A stretch of DNA of 64,000 nt from Pseudomonas sp. B28(2017) (GTDB taxonomy: Bacteria; Pseudomonadota; Gammaproteobacteria; Pseudomonadales; Pseudomonadaceae), in contig NZ_NEJH01000001.1 of NCBI RefSeq assembly GCF_002113025.1, forward strand, positions 434,001 to 498,000. The letters run 5' to 3'. The notes beneath the pieces were generated by a model. It did no database searches, was not told the origin of the DNA, and saw only the letters and a list, made by a program, of their open reading frames with translations. Positions 25,009 through 34,965 of this stretch are shown here, piece after piece. The number at the start of each line of letters is the position of its first letter. The first letter of the stretch is position 1. The position numbers and the translations under genes are program-made.

Positions 25009-25373
25009 TTGCCGGCCGCTACCAGGAATTCCTGCCGGGCCAGCGCCAGCGTGCCCACGGGCGCTGTGGTGAGCACGTTTTCGGCGCCAGGATCGGCGCG
25101 CCACAATTGCCAGGCGAGGTAGAACAGGTACGCCGCGCCGAGGATCTTGATGGCGTAGAACAGCAGCTCGGAGGTTTGCAACACCACAGCCAGCCCCGCC
25201 GAGGCGAGGGCAATCATCCCGGCAAACGCCAGCAACCGGCCGATGCCGGCCACACACGCGGTGCGGCAGCCATAGCGGGTCGAATTGCTGACCGACAGCA
25301 GGTTGTTGGGGCTGGGTGCCATGTTGAGGGCGAAACAGGCCGGCAGAAAAAGGGTGAGGGTGGCGAGGTCCAT
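25009..25373 (-). pseudogene. LysE-family exporter, N-terminal fragment (split gene, part 1)
   Basis: Starts at ATG 25373 and reads MDLATLTLFLPACFALNMAP onward to QEFLVAAG, where the TTGC junction interrupts it; the frame then runs into foreign DNA and stops at 24975. It corresponds to residues 1-120 of the family. The usual GPNN motif is SPNN here (Ser21 for Gly), which could be natural or decay after inactivation. It lies downstream of the EamA gene on the same strand, so the original gene may have been in that exporter operon. Joined with 21500-21756 it gives 205 codons plus stop. Confidence 0.9.
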
Positions 25374-25464
25374 GCTGGGCTCCTGCAGCAAGAGCGCTAT
25401 TTTTATCACGGCAACGCGCTGGCCAGACCCATACAGTGACGGGCGTAAACCACCGTACAAGGGG

Positions 25465-26376
25465 CTATCTGGCGAATTTTTTCGCCCCGGCGACGCAGAG
25501 AATCACGGCGACGGTGACTCCCAGCATGCCAAGGCTGACCTGTTCATGTAGCAGGGTGGCGGCCAGGGTCAGGCCGAAAAACGGCTGCAGCAGCTGCAAT
25601 TGCCCAACGGCAGCGATGCCGCCTTGGGCCAGGCCGCGATACCAGAACACGAAACCGATCAACATGCTGAACAGCGAGACGTAAGCCAGACTGAACCAGG
25701 CCGGCGTGCTGATGCCGGTGAACGAAGCCGGCATGCGCATCCAGCTGAGCACCGCCACGACCGGTAGCGACACTACCAGCGCCCAGGAAATCACCTGCCA
25801 GCCACCGAGCGTGCGCGACAGCTTCGCACCTTCGGCATAACCCAGGCCGCAGGCGAGGATGGCCAGCAGCATCAGGATGTCGCCTTGCGGGGAGGCGGTC
25901 AGCCCTTGGGACAGGGCAAACCCGACCACCAGCAGGCTGCCCAGTACTGAGAAAATCCAGAACGCCGCCCGTGGCCGTTCGCCGCCGCGCAGAACGCCGA
26001 ACACCGCCGTCGCCAGGGGCAACAGGCCGACGAAGACGATGGAGTGTGCGGACGTCACGTATTGCAGCGCCAGCGCCGTCAGCAGAGGGAAACCGATGAC
26101 CACGCCCAGCGCGACGATCATCAGCGGTATCAGTTGAGCGCGCGCCGGACGTTTTTCCTTGAATAACCACAGCAGGCACAGCGCCAGGATTGCAGCGATG
26201 GTCGCGCGGGCGACCGTGAGGAACACCGGATCAAACTCCAGCACCGCCACCCGCGTCGCCGGCAGCGAGCCGCTGAAGATCACCACGCCGATCAGGCCAT
26301 TGATCCAGCCGCTGGTGCTGTTTTCCAGCGTTCGGTGTTGCAGGTTCGAGGTCCGTTCCATTTGGTTCACGCTCAT
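25465..26376 (-). CDS. EamA/DMT-superfamily exporter
   Basis: A 303-residue membrane protein with ten predicted helices in two EamA repeats (about 28-160 and 175-300). The segment FWYRGLAQGGIAAVGQLQLLQPFFG near the C-terminus is characteristic of the family. It probably exports amino acids or related metabolites. It is divergent from a MocR regulator gene, 74 bp apart, an arrangement like Bacillus ycxC-ycxD. The split LysE gene is next downstream on the same strand. Confidence 0.86.
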   Translation of the reverse strand: MSVNQMERTSNLQHRTLENSTSGWINGLIGVVIFSGSLPATRVAVLEFDPVFLTVARATIAAILALCLLWLFKEKRPARAQLIPLMIVALGVVIGFPLLTALALQYVTSAHSIVFVGLLPLATAVFGVLRGGERPRAAFWIFSVLGSLLVVGFALSQGLTASPQGDILMLLAILACGLGYAEGAKLSRTLGGWQVISWALVVSLPVVAVLSWMRMPASFTGISTPAWFSLAYVSLFSMLIGFVFWYRGLAQGGIAAVGQLQLLQPFFGLTLAATLLHEQVSLGMLGVTVAVILCVAGAKKFAR

Positions 26377-26414
26377 TGTCTGATTGCACTGAACTCATCG
26401 TATGAGCGACTATC

Positions 26415-26443
26415 GATACAATCAAAAAATTGTCATGGATACA
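26415..26443. promoter_or_regulatory. Possible MocR operator between eamA and mocR
   Basis: GATACA occurs at 26415-26420 and 26438-26443, a 23-bp spacing close to two helical turns, which suits direct-repeat binding by MocR proteins. Between them ACAAT (26418-26422) and ATTGT (26429-26433) form an inverted repeat. The position just upstream of the MocR start suggests autoregulation and control of the exporter. Confidence 0.45.
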
Positions 26444-26450
26444 TCTAGAC

Positions 26451-27782
26451 ATGCCTCGATCCCGTTATAAAACGCTGGTGGATGCCTTTGCCGCCGACAT
26501 CCGTTCCGGGCGTTTGCCGCCCGGCACGCGCCTGCCGACTCACCGGCAACTGGCCACTGAGCACGGCCTGGCACTGGTCACCGCCAGCCGAGTGTATGCC
26601 GAGCTGGAGGGCATGGGCCTGGTCAGCGGCGAAACCGGACGCGGGACCTTTGTCAGAGAGACCTCGCTGCCGCCAGGTCAGGGCATCTCGCAGCACGTGG
26701 TGGCGGCAGGGATGATTGACCTGAATTTCAACTACCCGTCATTGCCGGGCCAGGCCGACCTGCTGCGCAATGCCTTGCGTCAGCTGGCGTTGTCCGGTGA
26801 CCTGGAATCCCTCCTGCGCTATCAGCCCCACGCGGGGCGCCTGCATGAGCGGGCCTCGGTCGCGCGCCATCTGGTTGAACGCGGGCTGAGCGTGCCGGCC
26901 GAGCAAGTGTTGATCGTCAGCGGTGCCCAGCATGGCCTGGCGGTGACAATGATGACGCTGCTCAAGCCCGGCGATGTGATCGCCGCCGATGCGCTGACCT
27001 ATCCCGGTTTCAAGACGCTGGCCGAAACGCTGCATCTGGAAGTCTTGCCCATTCCGGTCACGGAAACCGGGCCTGATCTGGCCGCCCTGGAAAAACTCTG
27101 CCGCAGCCGATCGGTACGGGCCGTGTACTCCATGCCGACCTTGCATAACCCGCTGGGCTGGGTGATGGACGCCGGTCAGCGCGAGCGACTGGTGGCGATA
27201 GCGCGCCAGCATGACCTGACGATCATCGAGGACGCCGCCTACGCGTTCCTGGCCGAGAACGTACCGCCACCACTGGCCGAGCTGGCGCCGGAGAGAACGG
27301 TATACGTGTCCGGTCTGTCGAAGAATGTCGCCACCGGGCTGCGCGTTGGCTTCATTGCCGCACCCGTACAATGGGTCGCCGCCTTCGAGCGCACCACCAT
27401 GGCGACCACCTGGAACACCCCCGGCGTGATGACCGCCATCGTCACGGCCTGGCTCGACGATGGCACCGTCAGTCAGCTGGAAGCGCAGAAACGGGCGGAC
27501 GCCCGGGCCAGGCAAGCCCTGGCCCGCGAGGTGCTGGCGGGGCTCAGGACCATCAGTCACCCGAACTCCTACTTTATCTGGCTGCCGTTGGCCGAAGACG
27601 CCCGGGCCGACCAGATCGCGATGGCGCTGATGCGCGAGCAGGTGTCGGTGTCGCCGGCCGAGCCCTTTGCGATTTCGGCCCATGTGCCGCACGCGATACG
27701 CCTGGCGTTGGGCTCGGTGGACATGGACTCGTTGCGTATTGCCCTGAACAAAGTGAAAAGCATCGTCGGTTATTACTCATAG
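26451..27782 (+). CDS. MocR-type regulator (GntR domain fused to aminotransferase domain)
   Basis: A 443-residue protein. The N-terminal winged helix (about 1-70, RLPTHRQLATEHGLALVTASRVYAELE) is of GntR type. The rest is a fold-type I aminotransferase-like domain, with the PLP lysine in VSGLSKNVATGLRVGF and the Asn/Asp/Tyr cofactor contacts in YSMPTLHNPLGW and IIEDAAYAF. Such proteins use PLP or a PLP-amino-acid adduct as effector and often control a neighbouring exporter or PLP/amino-acid genes. The ATG at 26451 is chosen; a TTG seven codons earlier is unlikely. It is divergent from the EamA gene. Confidence 0.87.
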   Translation: MPRSRYKTLVDAFAADIRSGRLPPGTRLPTHRQLATEHGLALVTASRVYAELEGMGLVSGETGRGTFVRETSLPPGQGISQHVVAAGMIDLNFNYPSLPGQADLLRNALRQLALSGDLESLLRYQPHAGRLHERASVARHLVERGLSVPAEQVLIVSGAQHGLAVTMMTLLKPGDVIAADALTYPGFKTLAETLHLEVLPIPVTETGPDLAALEKLCRSRSVRAVYSMPTLHNPLGWVMDAGQRERLVAIARQHDLTIIEDAAYAFLAENVPPPLAELAPERTVYVSGLSKNVATGLRVGFIAAPVQWVAAFERTTMATTWNTPGVMTAIVTAWLDDGTVSQLEAQKRADARARQALAREVLAGLRTISHPNSYFIWLPLAEDARADQIAMALMREQVSVSPAEPFAISAHVPHAIRLALGSVDMDSLRIALNKVKSIVGYYS

Positions 27783-27873
27783 CGAAGCCGGGCAGGGCAG
27801 TTTTCTTCAATACGCGAGCCGATCGGCACTTTACCTTGAGGGCCTTGTTCAACTCGACGCAAGAAGGTGTGCA

Positions 27874-28461
27874 ATGAGTCTGATGATGTCCATGGCGGCA
27901 TTTGCGCTGGTCGCTTCCATCACCCCGGGGCCGGTCAACATTGTGGCGCTGAGTTCAGGCGCGCGGTTTGGCTTGCGGGCCAGCCAGCGTCACGTGGCCG
28001 GGGCCACGCTGGGGTTTGTCTTGCTGTTGGTACTGATGGGGTTGGGCCTGCATGAGTTGTTGCAACAGTGGCCCGCACTGACGCGGGTGGTGCAATGGGC
28101 GGGCGTGGCCTTTCTGTTGTACATGGCCTTCAAGCTGGCGGCTGACAATGGACAGGTGCAAGCCAGTGAATCGGCGCAGGCCCCATCGATGCTGTATGGC
28201 GCCATCATGCAATGGCTCAACCCGAAGGCCTGGCTGGCCTGCGTGGCCGGCATGGGCGCGTTTGTCGCCGATGGCGAGGCGCGGCTGGTTTGGCAATTCG
28301 CGGCGATTTATCTGGTGATCTGCTATCTGTCGGTCGGTTGCTGGGCTTTTGCCGGGACATTTCTGAGCGGTTTTTTGCACAACCCGGCCGGTATGCGCCT
28401 GTTCAATCGCGCCATGGCGTTGCTGCTGGTGGTGAGCGCGGTGTATCTACTGCTGCCGTAA
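27874..28461 (+). CDS. LysE-family translocator
   Basis: A 195-residue inner-membrane exporter with about six helices. SITPGPVNIVALSSGARFG is the family signature and NPKAWLACVAGMGAF is the conserved central helix start. It lies 91 bp downstream of the MocR gene on the same strand and may be co-regulated. It is distant in sequence from the split LysE gene, so it is not a recent duplicate. Substrate unknown; amino acids are likely. Confidence 0.85.
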   Translation: MSLMMSMAAFALVASITPGPVNIVALSSGARFGLRASQRHVAGATLGFVLLLVLMGLGLHELLQQWPALTRVVQWAGVAFLLYMAFKLAADNGQVQASESAQAPSMLYGAIMQWLNPKAWLACVAGMGAFVADGEARLVWQFAAIYLVICYLSVGCWAFAGTFLSGFLHNPAGMRLFNRAMALLLVVSAVYLLLP

Positions 28462-28469
28462 CGGCAGAT

Positions 28470-29303
28470 TCACCCCCGATACTGCCCCGGCGTCGCCGCC
28501 AAATGCTGTTTGAATGCCCGTTGAAAATGCGCCTGATCGGCGAACCCCGCTTCCAGCGCCACGTCTGCAATCAGCTTGCCGCTGCGCAATTGATCCTGGG
28601 CGAACTGGATGCGCCGGTTCACCAGGAACGCGTGGGGCGTCATGCCGTAATGCTGCTTGAACGCGCGGATCAGGTAGGACGGCGACAGCTGCGCCGCCTC
28701 GCAAATGTCTTCGAGCCTGAGGGTTTGCGTGCAGTGGTCGCGGATGTAATCGGCGGCACGCTCCAGCTTGAAATTGGGTTCGCGCAGCGGTGGGTCGATC
28801 GGGTTCAATCGCTGCTGCACATCAGTGAAAAACTCCACGGTCACGCTGTGTTTGCGCAGCACATCCTGCTGCGGGTCGACCAACACTTGATACAAGCCCG
28901 CGAGGCCGGCAAACAGGTTGGCGTCCCGCGTATGGGTTACCGAAAAGCGGCGAAACGCCGTGTCATCGCTGAACCCGAGCTGGTGCTGCAAATCGGTCAG
29001 CCACGGCGTATCGACGTACAGCATCAGGTACGACCAGGGTTGGTCTTCGATCGGGTTGCAGGCGTGGACGTCGCCGGGGTTCATCAGTACGACCGTGCCG
29101 GCGCTGACCTCGAATGCGCACTGCTCATGGACATAGGTGCTGCGCCCGGCGGTGATCGCCCCGATGGAAAAGTGCTCGTGGGCATGCCGGGTGTAGCAGA
29201 CTTCGCGCCCGTCGGCGATGGAGCGGGCTTCGATGAAGGGCAGGGCATCATCGCGCCAGAAGCGCGGGGCCTTGTCGGCGTTTTTGGCAACGGCGTGCTT
29301 CAT
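28470..29303 (-). CDS. AraC-family transcriptional regulator with cupin sensor
   Basis: A 277-residue regulator: an N-terminal AraC-type cupin ligand domain (about 30-130, HAHEHFSIGAITAGRSTYVH and VVLMNPGDVHACNP) and a C-terminal double helix-turn-helix (about 175-275, DICEAAQLSPSYLIRAFKQHYGM and ALEAGFADQAHFQRAFKQHL). This layout is common for regulators next to LysE exporters, and the convergent LysE-type gene lies 8 bp away. The ATG at 29303 follows GAGGAG; a GTG two codons earlier is possible. Confidence 0.85.
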   Translation of the reverse strand: MKHAVAKNADKAPRFWRDDALPFIEARSIADGREVCYTRHAHEHFSIGAITAGRSTYVHEQCAFEVSAGTVVLMNPGDVHACNPIEDQPWSYLMLYVDTPWLTDLQHQLGFSDDTAFRRFSVTHTRDANLFAGLAGLYQVLVDPQQDVLRKHSVTVEFFTDVQQRLNPIDPPLREPNFKLERAADYIRDHCTQTLRLEDICEAAQLSPSYLIRAFKQHYGMTPHAFLVNRRIQFAQDQLRSGKLIADVALEAGFADQAHFQRAFKQHLAATPGQYRG

Positions 29304-29336
29304 GCTCACTCCTCGGCAGGTCAGCGCCCGAGTGTA

Positions 29337-29840
29337 TTAGCTCTCGCCGTCAAAGGCTCGTTGCAGTTCGGCGATATCGAGTTTTTTCATCTGCATCATC
29401 GCCTGCATGGCCCGTTGGGATTTTTTCGTGTCCGGGTCTTTGATCATGTCCATCATCGCAACGGGGACTATCTGCCACGACAGCCCGAACTTGTCCTTGA
29501 GCCAACCGCATTGCTGGGCCTCGGGAACGCCTCCGGCCGACAGGTTGCCCCAGTAATGGTCGACTTCTTCCTGGGTCAGGCAATTGACCTGAAACGAAAC
29601 CGCTTCACTGAACTTGAACAACGGCCCGCCGTTGAGGCCGGTGAAGCTCTGCCCGTCGAGCTCGAAGCTGACGGTCATGACCGAACCTTCGGGCCGGCCG
29701 TGGAATTCGAAACCGGCGTGGCCGTAATGGGTGATGGCCGTGATTTTCGAATGATCGAAGATCGAACAATAGAACTTGGCCGCCTCTTCGGCCTGATCGT
29801 CGAACCACAGGCAGGGTGTGAGTTTTTGTACGCGTTGCAT
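29337..29840 (-). CDS. VOC-family protein, PhnB/3-demethylubiquinone methyltransferase-like
   Basis: A 167-residue vicinal-oxygen-chelate domain protein. It begins LTPCLWFDDQAEEAAKFYCSIF and has SVMTVSFELDGQSFTGLNGGP, the signature of the PhnB-like glyoxalase subgroup, and GLSWQIVPVAMMDM near the end. Members of this subgroup often lack catalytic metal ligands and have no assigned reaction. It is monocistronic, 33 bp downstream of the AraC gene start region on the same strand. Confidence 0.82.
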   Translation of the reverse strand: MQRVQKLTPCLWFDDQAEEAAKFYCSIFDHSKITAITHYGHAGFEFHGRPEGSVMTVSFELDGQSFTGLNGGPLFKFSEAVSFQVNCLTQEEVDHYWGNLSAGGVPEAQQCGWLKDKFGLSWQIVPVAMMDMIKDPDTKKSQRAMQAMMQMKKLDIAELQRAFDGES

Positions 29841-30050
29841 GGTGCCAACTCCTCTGCGGATTGCGCATGTCCCGGACTTTCAGAGTAGTCAGCCTCTGGT
29901 CGTCTGGCCGTACCGTAGATCGAGAAAATTGCCCCAGTGTTGTGATGATGTAGTCAAAAAAACTCCATGTGTAGTCAATAAGACTATTTATTGAGTGTGT
30001 CTTTATGACTCGTTTTTGCGCAAGTGCCTGGTTCTTAAGGGGTAAAAAAC

Positions 30051-30066
30051 TGGCACGGAACATGAA
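30051..30066 (+). promoter_or_regulatory. Weak sigma-54-like promoter upstream of ppyR
   Basis: TGGCACGGAACATGAA keeps the -24 GG core and correct spacing, but the -12 element reads TGA where TGC is expected. It lies about 40 bp before ppyR. NO-responsive sigma-54 activators (NorR/FhpR) would make sense for a ppyR-nnrS unit. No clear ANR/DNR box was found in 29841-30106. Confidence 0.25.
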
Positions 30067-30106
30067 ACAGCCAACGTACAACTGAACGGCTACAGGAGTA
30101 CGGGAC

Positions 30107-30355
30107 ATGTTCAACTTCTTCAGCAACCCTCAGAACGTTCTTGAATTGTCGAGCCGTGTGCTCGGGGCTGGCCTGGCGATGCTGCTGGCCGGTATCTACG
30201 GTGCCTATCTTTACGACGGCCATCTGTCGATCGTCGTACTGGTGACCCTGCACGCCATGACCATTCTCGGCCCGACCCTGTTGAAAATCGGCTATGTCAT
30301 GCGCCTGCTGTCCCAGTATCGCCTGAGCCGAGGCCCGGCCCGGGTGGTGGCATGA
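30107..30355 (+). CDS. ppyR: PpyR-like small transmembrane sensor/regulator
   Basis: An 82-residue protein with two hydrophobic helices (about 20-40 and 43-68). MFNFFSNPQNVLELSSRVLG and the helix GLAMLLAGIYGAYLYDG resemble P. aeruginosa PpyR, a membrane protein that affects psl and pyoverdine expression. The stop overlaps the nnrS start (ATGA), and P. aeruginosa has the same ppyR-nnrS order next to a flavohaemoglobin gene. The protein may sense or transmit an NO- or oxygen-related signal. The regulatory role is known only for the relative, not shown here. Confidence 0.72.
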   Translation: MFNFFSNPQNVLELSSRVLGAGLAMLLAGIYGAYLYDGHLSIVVLVTLHAMTILGPTLLKIGYVMRLLSQYRLSRGPARVVA

Positions 30356-31509
30356 TGCGCCGGCTTGCCGTTGCACCGTTATTCAGCCTTGGCTTTCGCC
30401 CGTTCTTTCTCGCCGGGGCCTGGTTCGCCGCCATCGCCGTGGCGATCTGGGCCTTGTGGCTGTACGGGCGTTTGCCCGGTGCGCAACCGGTGGGTGGCAT
30501 GCTTGCCTGGCATCGGCATGAAATGCCCTTCGGATTTGCCATGGCCATCATTGCCGGGTTCCTCCTGACCGCGGTGCCCAACTGGACCGGCCGAGCGGGG
30601 CTCAAAGGCTGGCCGCTGATAGGTCTGGTGCTGGTGTGGCTGCTGGCGCGGCTGGCCTGGTACCTGCCGATACCGTCGCCCTTGCTGCTGGCCTTGCAAG
30701 CGCCATTCCTGCTGCTGTTGGCGTGGGTGTTGGGCCGCGATCTGCTGGCCGCGGGCAAGCGCGAGAATTATCCGATTCTGTTGATGGTGTCGCTGTTGGC
30801 CGGGTGTCAGGCATTGACGTTACTGGGGTTTGTCGTTGATGACGCCAATCTGCAACGCCGTGGCGTGCTGGCCGCTTTGTGGCTGGTGGCCGCGCTGATG
30901 AGCGTGATCGGCGGGCGGGTGATTCCGTTCTTTATCCAGCGTGGCTTGAACCGTCCCGCAGCGCCTGCAACCCATCCGTTGCCGGGCAAGGTGTTGCTGG
31001 TCAGCGCCATGCTGGCGGCGGTGTCTTTTGCCGCCGGTTTGAACGACGTCCCACGTGTGTGGCTGGCAGTGTTGTTTGCGTTGATCAGCGGTTTGCATCT
31101 GCTGCGCCTGTGGCGCTGGCATGACCGCGGCCTGTGGCGCGTGCCGCTGCTGTGGTCGCTGTACCTGGCTTACGCCTGGCTCGCAGTGGCGACGCTGGCC
31201 ATGGCGCTGTGGCACCTGGGCGTGATGTCGCAACAAAGCCTGGCCACCCATTCGCTGGCCGTCGGTGGTATCGGCGGGTTGATCCTGGCGATGATCGCGC
31301 GGGTCAGCCTGGGGCATACCGGGCGTTTGTTGCAGCCGTCCAGGGCGATCGTTGCGGGGTTTGCCCTGTTGTTGCTGGCGGGTGTATGTCGAGTGTGGTT
31401 GGTGCCTTTTTCCGGTCAGGGTCTGGCGCTGTCGGCGTTGCTGTGGTGTAGCGCTTTCGGTGTTTTTGTCTGGCGCTACACCGGCATTTTATTGGGGCCG
31501 AGGCTCTAG
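30352..31509 (+). CDS. nnrS: NnrS family haem/copper membrane protein
   Basis: A 385-residue protein with about 12 membrane helices. The early [21 protein letters not shown] segment carries conserved His residues of NnrS, and further histidines occur in [12 protein letters not shown]. NnrS protects cells against nitric oxide, probably by dealing with iron-NO complexes. Translation is coupled to ppyR through ATGA, and an ATG three bases later is an equally possible start. The gene is followed by a 170-bp gap before the molybdenum hydroxylase operon. Confidence 0.88.
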   Translation: MMRRLAVAPLFSLGFRPFFLAGAWFAAIAVAIWALWLYGRLPGAQPVGGMLAWHRHEMPFGFAMAIIAGFLLTAVPNWTGRAGLKGWPLIGLVLVWLLARLAWYLPIPSPLLLALQAPFLLLLAWVLGRDLLAAGKRENYPILLMVSLLAGCQALTLLGFVVDDANLQRRGVLAALWLVAALMSVIGGRVIPFFIQRGLNRPAAPATHPLPGKVLLVSAMLAAVSFAAGLNDVPRVWLAVLFALISGLHLLRLWRWHDRGLWRVPLLWSLYLAYAWLAVATLAMALWHLGVMSQQSLATHSLAVGGIGGLILAMIARVSLGHTGRLLQPSRAIVAGFALLLLAGVCRVWLVPFSGQGLALSALLWCSAFGVFVWRYTGILLGPRL

Positions 31510-31679
31510 GGGGCGTTCAGGGCCGCCCTTCGAGGCGGCTTTTTCATGACCGGTGGTCGATGCGCCACGGCCTGCCGGTAAATTTGCGCTTAGCTGAAGG
31601 GATAGCCCGAGGCGCGCGCAGGTTGTACAAGACCGCAGCGACGCCCCTTCAGATCATCGTGAGCCTGAGGAACTGCGCC

Positions 31680-32135
31680 ATGCTGACCCTGAACATCAAT
31701 GGCCAGGATCAGGAGCTGGATGTCCCCGCCGACATGCCGTTGCTCTGGGTCTTGCGCGATGTGGCCCACCTTACCGGCACCAAATTCGGCTGCGGCATCG
31801 CCCAATGCGGGGCCTGCACCGTGCACGTCGACGGCGCGCCGCTACGTTCCTGTATCACACCGGCCACGGCTGTGGCCCACGGGCAAAGGATTCTCACCAT
31901 CGAAGGCCTGTCCGCGGACGGTTCGCACCCGGTGCAACAGGCCTGGGCGGAACTTGACGTGGTCCAGTGCGGTTACTGCCAGTCCGGGCAGATCATGTCG
32001 GCGGCGGCGTTGCTGGCGAAGATTCCGAAACCGACCGATACCGACATCGATCAGGCACTGTCCGGCAACATCTGCCGCTGCGGCACTTACCCGCGGATTC
32101 GCGCCGCCGTCAAGCGCGCCGCCGAGCTGGGTTGA
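31680..32135 (+). CDS. iorA: Molybdenum hydroxylase 2Fe-2S subunit (isoquinoline 1-oxidoreductase alpha type)
   Basis: A 151-residue iron-sulfur subunit with two [2Fe-2S] clusters. The ferredoxin-like cluster is [12 protein letters not shown] (about 37-48) and the second is [11 protein letters not shown] with [13 protein letters not shown] (about 98-140). It passes electrons from the molybdopterin subunit to the cytochrome encoded two genes on. Start ATG 31680 is chosen by homologue length; longer frames lack similarity. Aldehydes or N-heterocycles are the usual substrates of this two-subunit family; the actual one is unknown. Confidence 0.9.
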   Translation: MLTLNINGQDQELDVPADMPLLWVLRDVAHLTGTKFGCGIAQCGACTVHVDGAPLRSCITPATAVAHGQRILTIEGLSADGSHPVQQAWAELDVVQCGYCQSGQIMSAAALLAKIPKPTDTDIDQALSGNICRCGTYPRIRAAVKRAAELG

Positions 32136-32142
32136 GGTTGCC

Positions 32143-34311
32143 ATGAACAGTATCGACACGTTATCGCGCCGTGGTTTCCTCAAGGGCAGTGCGTGGCTGA
32201 GCGGGGGGCTGGTGGTCGCGTTTGTCATTCCCGGTGCTCACCGGTTCGCCATGGGCGCGGAGAACCAGGGCAACGTGTTTGCGCCAAACGCCTTCCTGCG
32301 CATTGGCAATGACAACAGCGTCACCGTGTTGCTGGGGCACTCGGAAATGGGCCAGGGCATCTGGACCGGCCTGACCATGCTGATTGCCGAAGAGCTCGAT
32401 GCTGACTGGTCGAAAATCCGTGTCGAGCATGCTCCGGCATCGGCTGCCGATTACGGCATGGCCGGGTTTGGCGGGATGCAAATCACCGGTGGCTCGACCT
32501 CGACCTGGATGGAATTCGACCGCTATCGCCAGGCCGGCGCAGCGGCGCGCTTGATGTTGATCGAGGCGGCGGCCAAGCGTTTCAATGTTCCGCCGTCCGG
32601 GATTCAAACCGAGTCGGGCGTGGTCATCGCTGGCGAGCATCGCGCCACCTATGGCGAACTGGTCGATGACGCGAGTCAGTTGCCTCGGCCGGACCCGGCC
32701 TCGATCAAGCTCAAGGACGCCAAGGACTGGCGAGTGATCGGCAAACCCACCAGGCGCCTGGACACGCCGGAGAAAATCACCGGTCGGGCGAAATTCGGCA
32801 TGGACGTGCAGTTTGACGGGCTGATGACGGCGATGGTCGCCCGTTCACCCACATTCGGCGGTAGCGTCAAATCCTTTGAAGGCGCCGAAGCGCTGGCGAT
32901 TCCGGGTGTACACAAAGTGGTGCAGGTGCCGACAGGCATCGCGGTGATTGCCGATCATTATTGGGCGGCGAAGCTGGGGCGCGATGCGCTGAAAATCGAC
33001 TGGAACCCGGGGCCAAATGCCGGGCTCGATAGCCAGGCACTGCTGGAAAGCTTCCGCAAACTCGCCGCCACCCCCGGCCTGAACGCCGGTCAGGCCGGCG
33101 ATACCCAGGCTGCGCTGGCCAAGGCGGCCAAGACCATCGACGCTGAATACAGCGTGCCTTATCTGGCCCACGCGCCGATGGAACCGCTGAACTGCACGGT
33201 GAGCATCACCAGGGACAAGTGCGAAATCTGGACCGGTACCCAGTTTCAGACCCTGGACCAAATGGTCGCCGGGAAAATCACCGGGCTCAAGCCCGAACAG
33301 GTCGAGATCCATACCGAGTTTCTTGGCGGCGGCTTCGGGCGGCGGGCCAATCCGACGTCGGATTTCGTCAGCGAAGCGGTGTATGTCGCCAAGGCCGCAG
33401 GTGCACCGGTGAAAACCGTGTGGGCGCGGGAGGACGATATCCGTGGTGGCTATTACCGTTCGGCGTTCCTGCACCATGCGCGCATCGGGCTGGACGCCGA
33501 CGGCCTGCCACAGGCCTGGAAGCATGTGATGGTCGGGCAGTCGATCATGGCCGGAACCTCGCTTGAAGCGAGCATGGTCAAGGACGGAATCGACAAGACC
33601 TCCGTCGAAGGCGTGGCCGACAGCCCCTACCTCGAAGGGCTGGCCAATCACCAGATTGAACTGCACTCACCGAAGACCGGGATCAGCGTGTTGTGGTTAC
33701 GTTCGGTGGGGCACACCCACACCGCGTTTGTCATGGAGTCGCTGATCGATGAGCTGGCCACGGCAGCGGGCAAGGATCCGGTGGAGTATCGGCGCACTTT
33801 GCTCAAGGACCATCCGCGCCACCTCGGTGTGCTGAATCTCGCGGTGGAGAAAGCCAACTGGAAGGCGCCGCTACCGGATGGCCATGCCCTGGGTGTGGCG
33901 GTGCACGAGTCGTTCGGCAGTTACGTGGCTCAGGTGGCCGAAGTGTCCCAGGACAATCTCGCCATCCGCGTGCACCGGGTAGTGTGTGCGGTGGACTGCG
34001 GCATTGCGGTCAACCCGCAGAGCATCGCCGCGCAGATGGAGTCGTGCATTACCTTTGGCCTGGGCTTCACCTTGCACAGCAAACTGACGCTCAAGGACGG
34101 GCAGGTGGTGCAGTCCAACTACCACGACTATCAGGTGCTGCGGCTCAACGAAATGCCGGTGGTCGAAGTGCATATCGTGCCCAGCAGTGACAAACCCGGC
34201 GGCATCGGCGAAGCCGGTGTGCCACCCACGGCGCCGGCGGTGGCCAATGCGGTGTTTGCCCTGACCGGGCAGCGCCTGCGGGAGCTGCCCTTGCAGCTGT
34301 CGGGGGTATGA
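32143..34311 (+). CDS. iorB: Molybdopterin-binding subunit (isoquinoline 1-oxidoreductase beta type)
   Basis: A 722-residue large subunit. The twin-arginine signal [11 protein letters not shown] (about 8-18) implies export of the folded enzyme. [13 protein letters not shown] near 65 and [13 protein letters not shown] near 400 are molybdopterin-cytosine-dinucleotide contacts, and the C-terminal [17 protein letters not shown] holds the catalytic Glu of the xanthine oxidase family. With the 2Fe-2S subunit it hydroxylates an aldehyde or N-heterocycle in the periplasm. It starts 7 bp after the small subunit. A MoCu- or XdhC-type maturation factor is not in the window. Confidence 0.9.
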   Translation: MNSIDTLSRRGFLKGSAWLSGGLVVAFVIPGAHRFAMGAENQGNVFAPNAFLRIGNDNSVTVLLGHSEMGQGIWTGLTMLIAEELDADWSKIRVEHAPASAADYGMAGFGGMQITGGSTSTWMEFDRYRQAGAAARLMLIEAAAKRFNVPPSGIQTESGVVIAGEHRATYGELVDDASQLPRPDPASIKLKDAKDWRVIGKPTRRLDTPEKITGRAKFGMDVQFDGLMTAMVARSPTFGGSVKSFEGAEALAIPGVHKVVQVPTGIAVIADHYWAAKLGRDALKIDWNPGPNAGLDSQALLESFRKLAATPGLNAGQAGDTQAALAKAAKTIDAEYSVPYLAHAPMEPLNCTVSITRDKCEIWTGTQFQTLDQMVAGKITGLKPEQVEIHTEFLGGGFGRRANPTSDFVSEAVYVAKAAGAPVKTVWAREDDIRGGYYRSAFLHHARIGLDADGLPQAWKHVMVGQSIMAGTSLEASMVKDGIDKTSVEGVADSPYLEGLANHQIELHSPKTGISVLWLRSVGHTHTAFVMESLIDELATAAGKDPVEYRRTLLKDHPRHLGVLNLAVEKANWKAPLPDGHALGVAVHESFGSYVAQVAEVSQDNLAIRVHRVVCAVDCGIAVNPQSIAAQMESCITFGLGFTLHSKLTLKDGQVVQSNYHDYQVLRLNEMPVVEVHIVPSSDKPGGIGEAGVPPTAPAVANAVFALTGQRLRELPLQLSGV

Positions 34312-34312
34312 G

Positions 34313-34891
34313 ATGAAACGCCATCTGATTCTGGGCGCGATATTACTGATCTGTCTCGCGCTCTATGCATCGCACCTGTTCGCCGATGATCGCGAGGCCT
34401 TGCAGGCATTCGACACCGTGCAGAAGGTATTCCAGAGCCCCCGTTGCCAGAATTGCCACATCCCCGGTGATTCGCCGCTGCAATTCGATGCCGGGGTGCC
34501 GCACGCGATGAATGTCGTGCGTGGCATGGATGGCAAGGGTTCGGCCGGGTTGCCCTGTGCGACGTGCCATGCCCAAAGCAATCCACCGGCCAGTTATGGG
34601 CCTCACGCGCCACCCGGCGCGCCACACTGGAGCCTGCCGCCGGCAGCGCACCGGATGGCCTGGATCGGCCTTCCAGCCGATCGGCTATGCGCAATGATCA
34701 AGGATCGTTCCAGCAATGGCGATCGGGATTTCGCCGCGCTGATCAAACACGTCAGCGATGACAAGCTGGTGCTATGGGGCTGGAATCCGGGCGGCAATCG
34801 CGCGCCGGTGCCGGTGCCCCACGATATCTTCGTCACCCGGTTCAAGCGCTGGGCCGATGCAGGAGGGCCGTGCCCGGTGTCGGGTAGCTGA
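34313..34891 (+). CDS. Dihaem c-type cytochrome partner of the molybdenum hydroxylase
   Basis: A 192-residue exported protein with a hydrophobic leader (about 1-24) and two CXXCH haem motifs: CQNCH (about 45-49) and CATCH (about 83-87). It starts one base after the iorB-type stop, so it is the natural electron acceptor of that enzyme, delivering electrons to the respiratory chain instead of oxygen. Axial ligand methionines are not certain. A membrane-anchored form is possible because the leader lacks a clear cleavage site. Confidence 0.83.
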   Translation: MKRHLILGAILLICLALYASHLFADDREALQAFDTVQKVFQSPRCQNCHIPGDSPLQFDAGVPHAMNVVRGMDGKGSAGLPCATCHAQSNPPASYGPHAPPGAPHWSLPPAAHRMAWIGLPADRLCAMIKDRSSNGDRDFAALIKHVSDDKLVLWGWNPGGNRAPVPVPHDIFVTRFKRWADAGGPCPVSGS

Positions 34892-34965
34892 CCAGCGGCA
34901 CGCAAACAGGGAGCCAATGCGGGTATGGGCGACTCTAACGTGCATACCTGCCAAAGGAGTGAACG

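Noticed and set aside
29841..30106. An ANR/DNR box (TTGAT-N4-ATCAA) expected upstream of ppyR-nnrS.
   Set aside because: Only loose partial matches such as TTGTG...GTCAA with wrong spacing were found.
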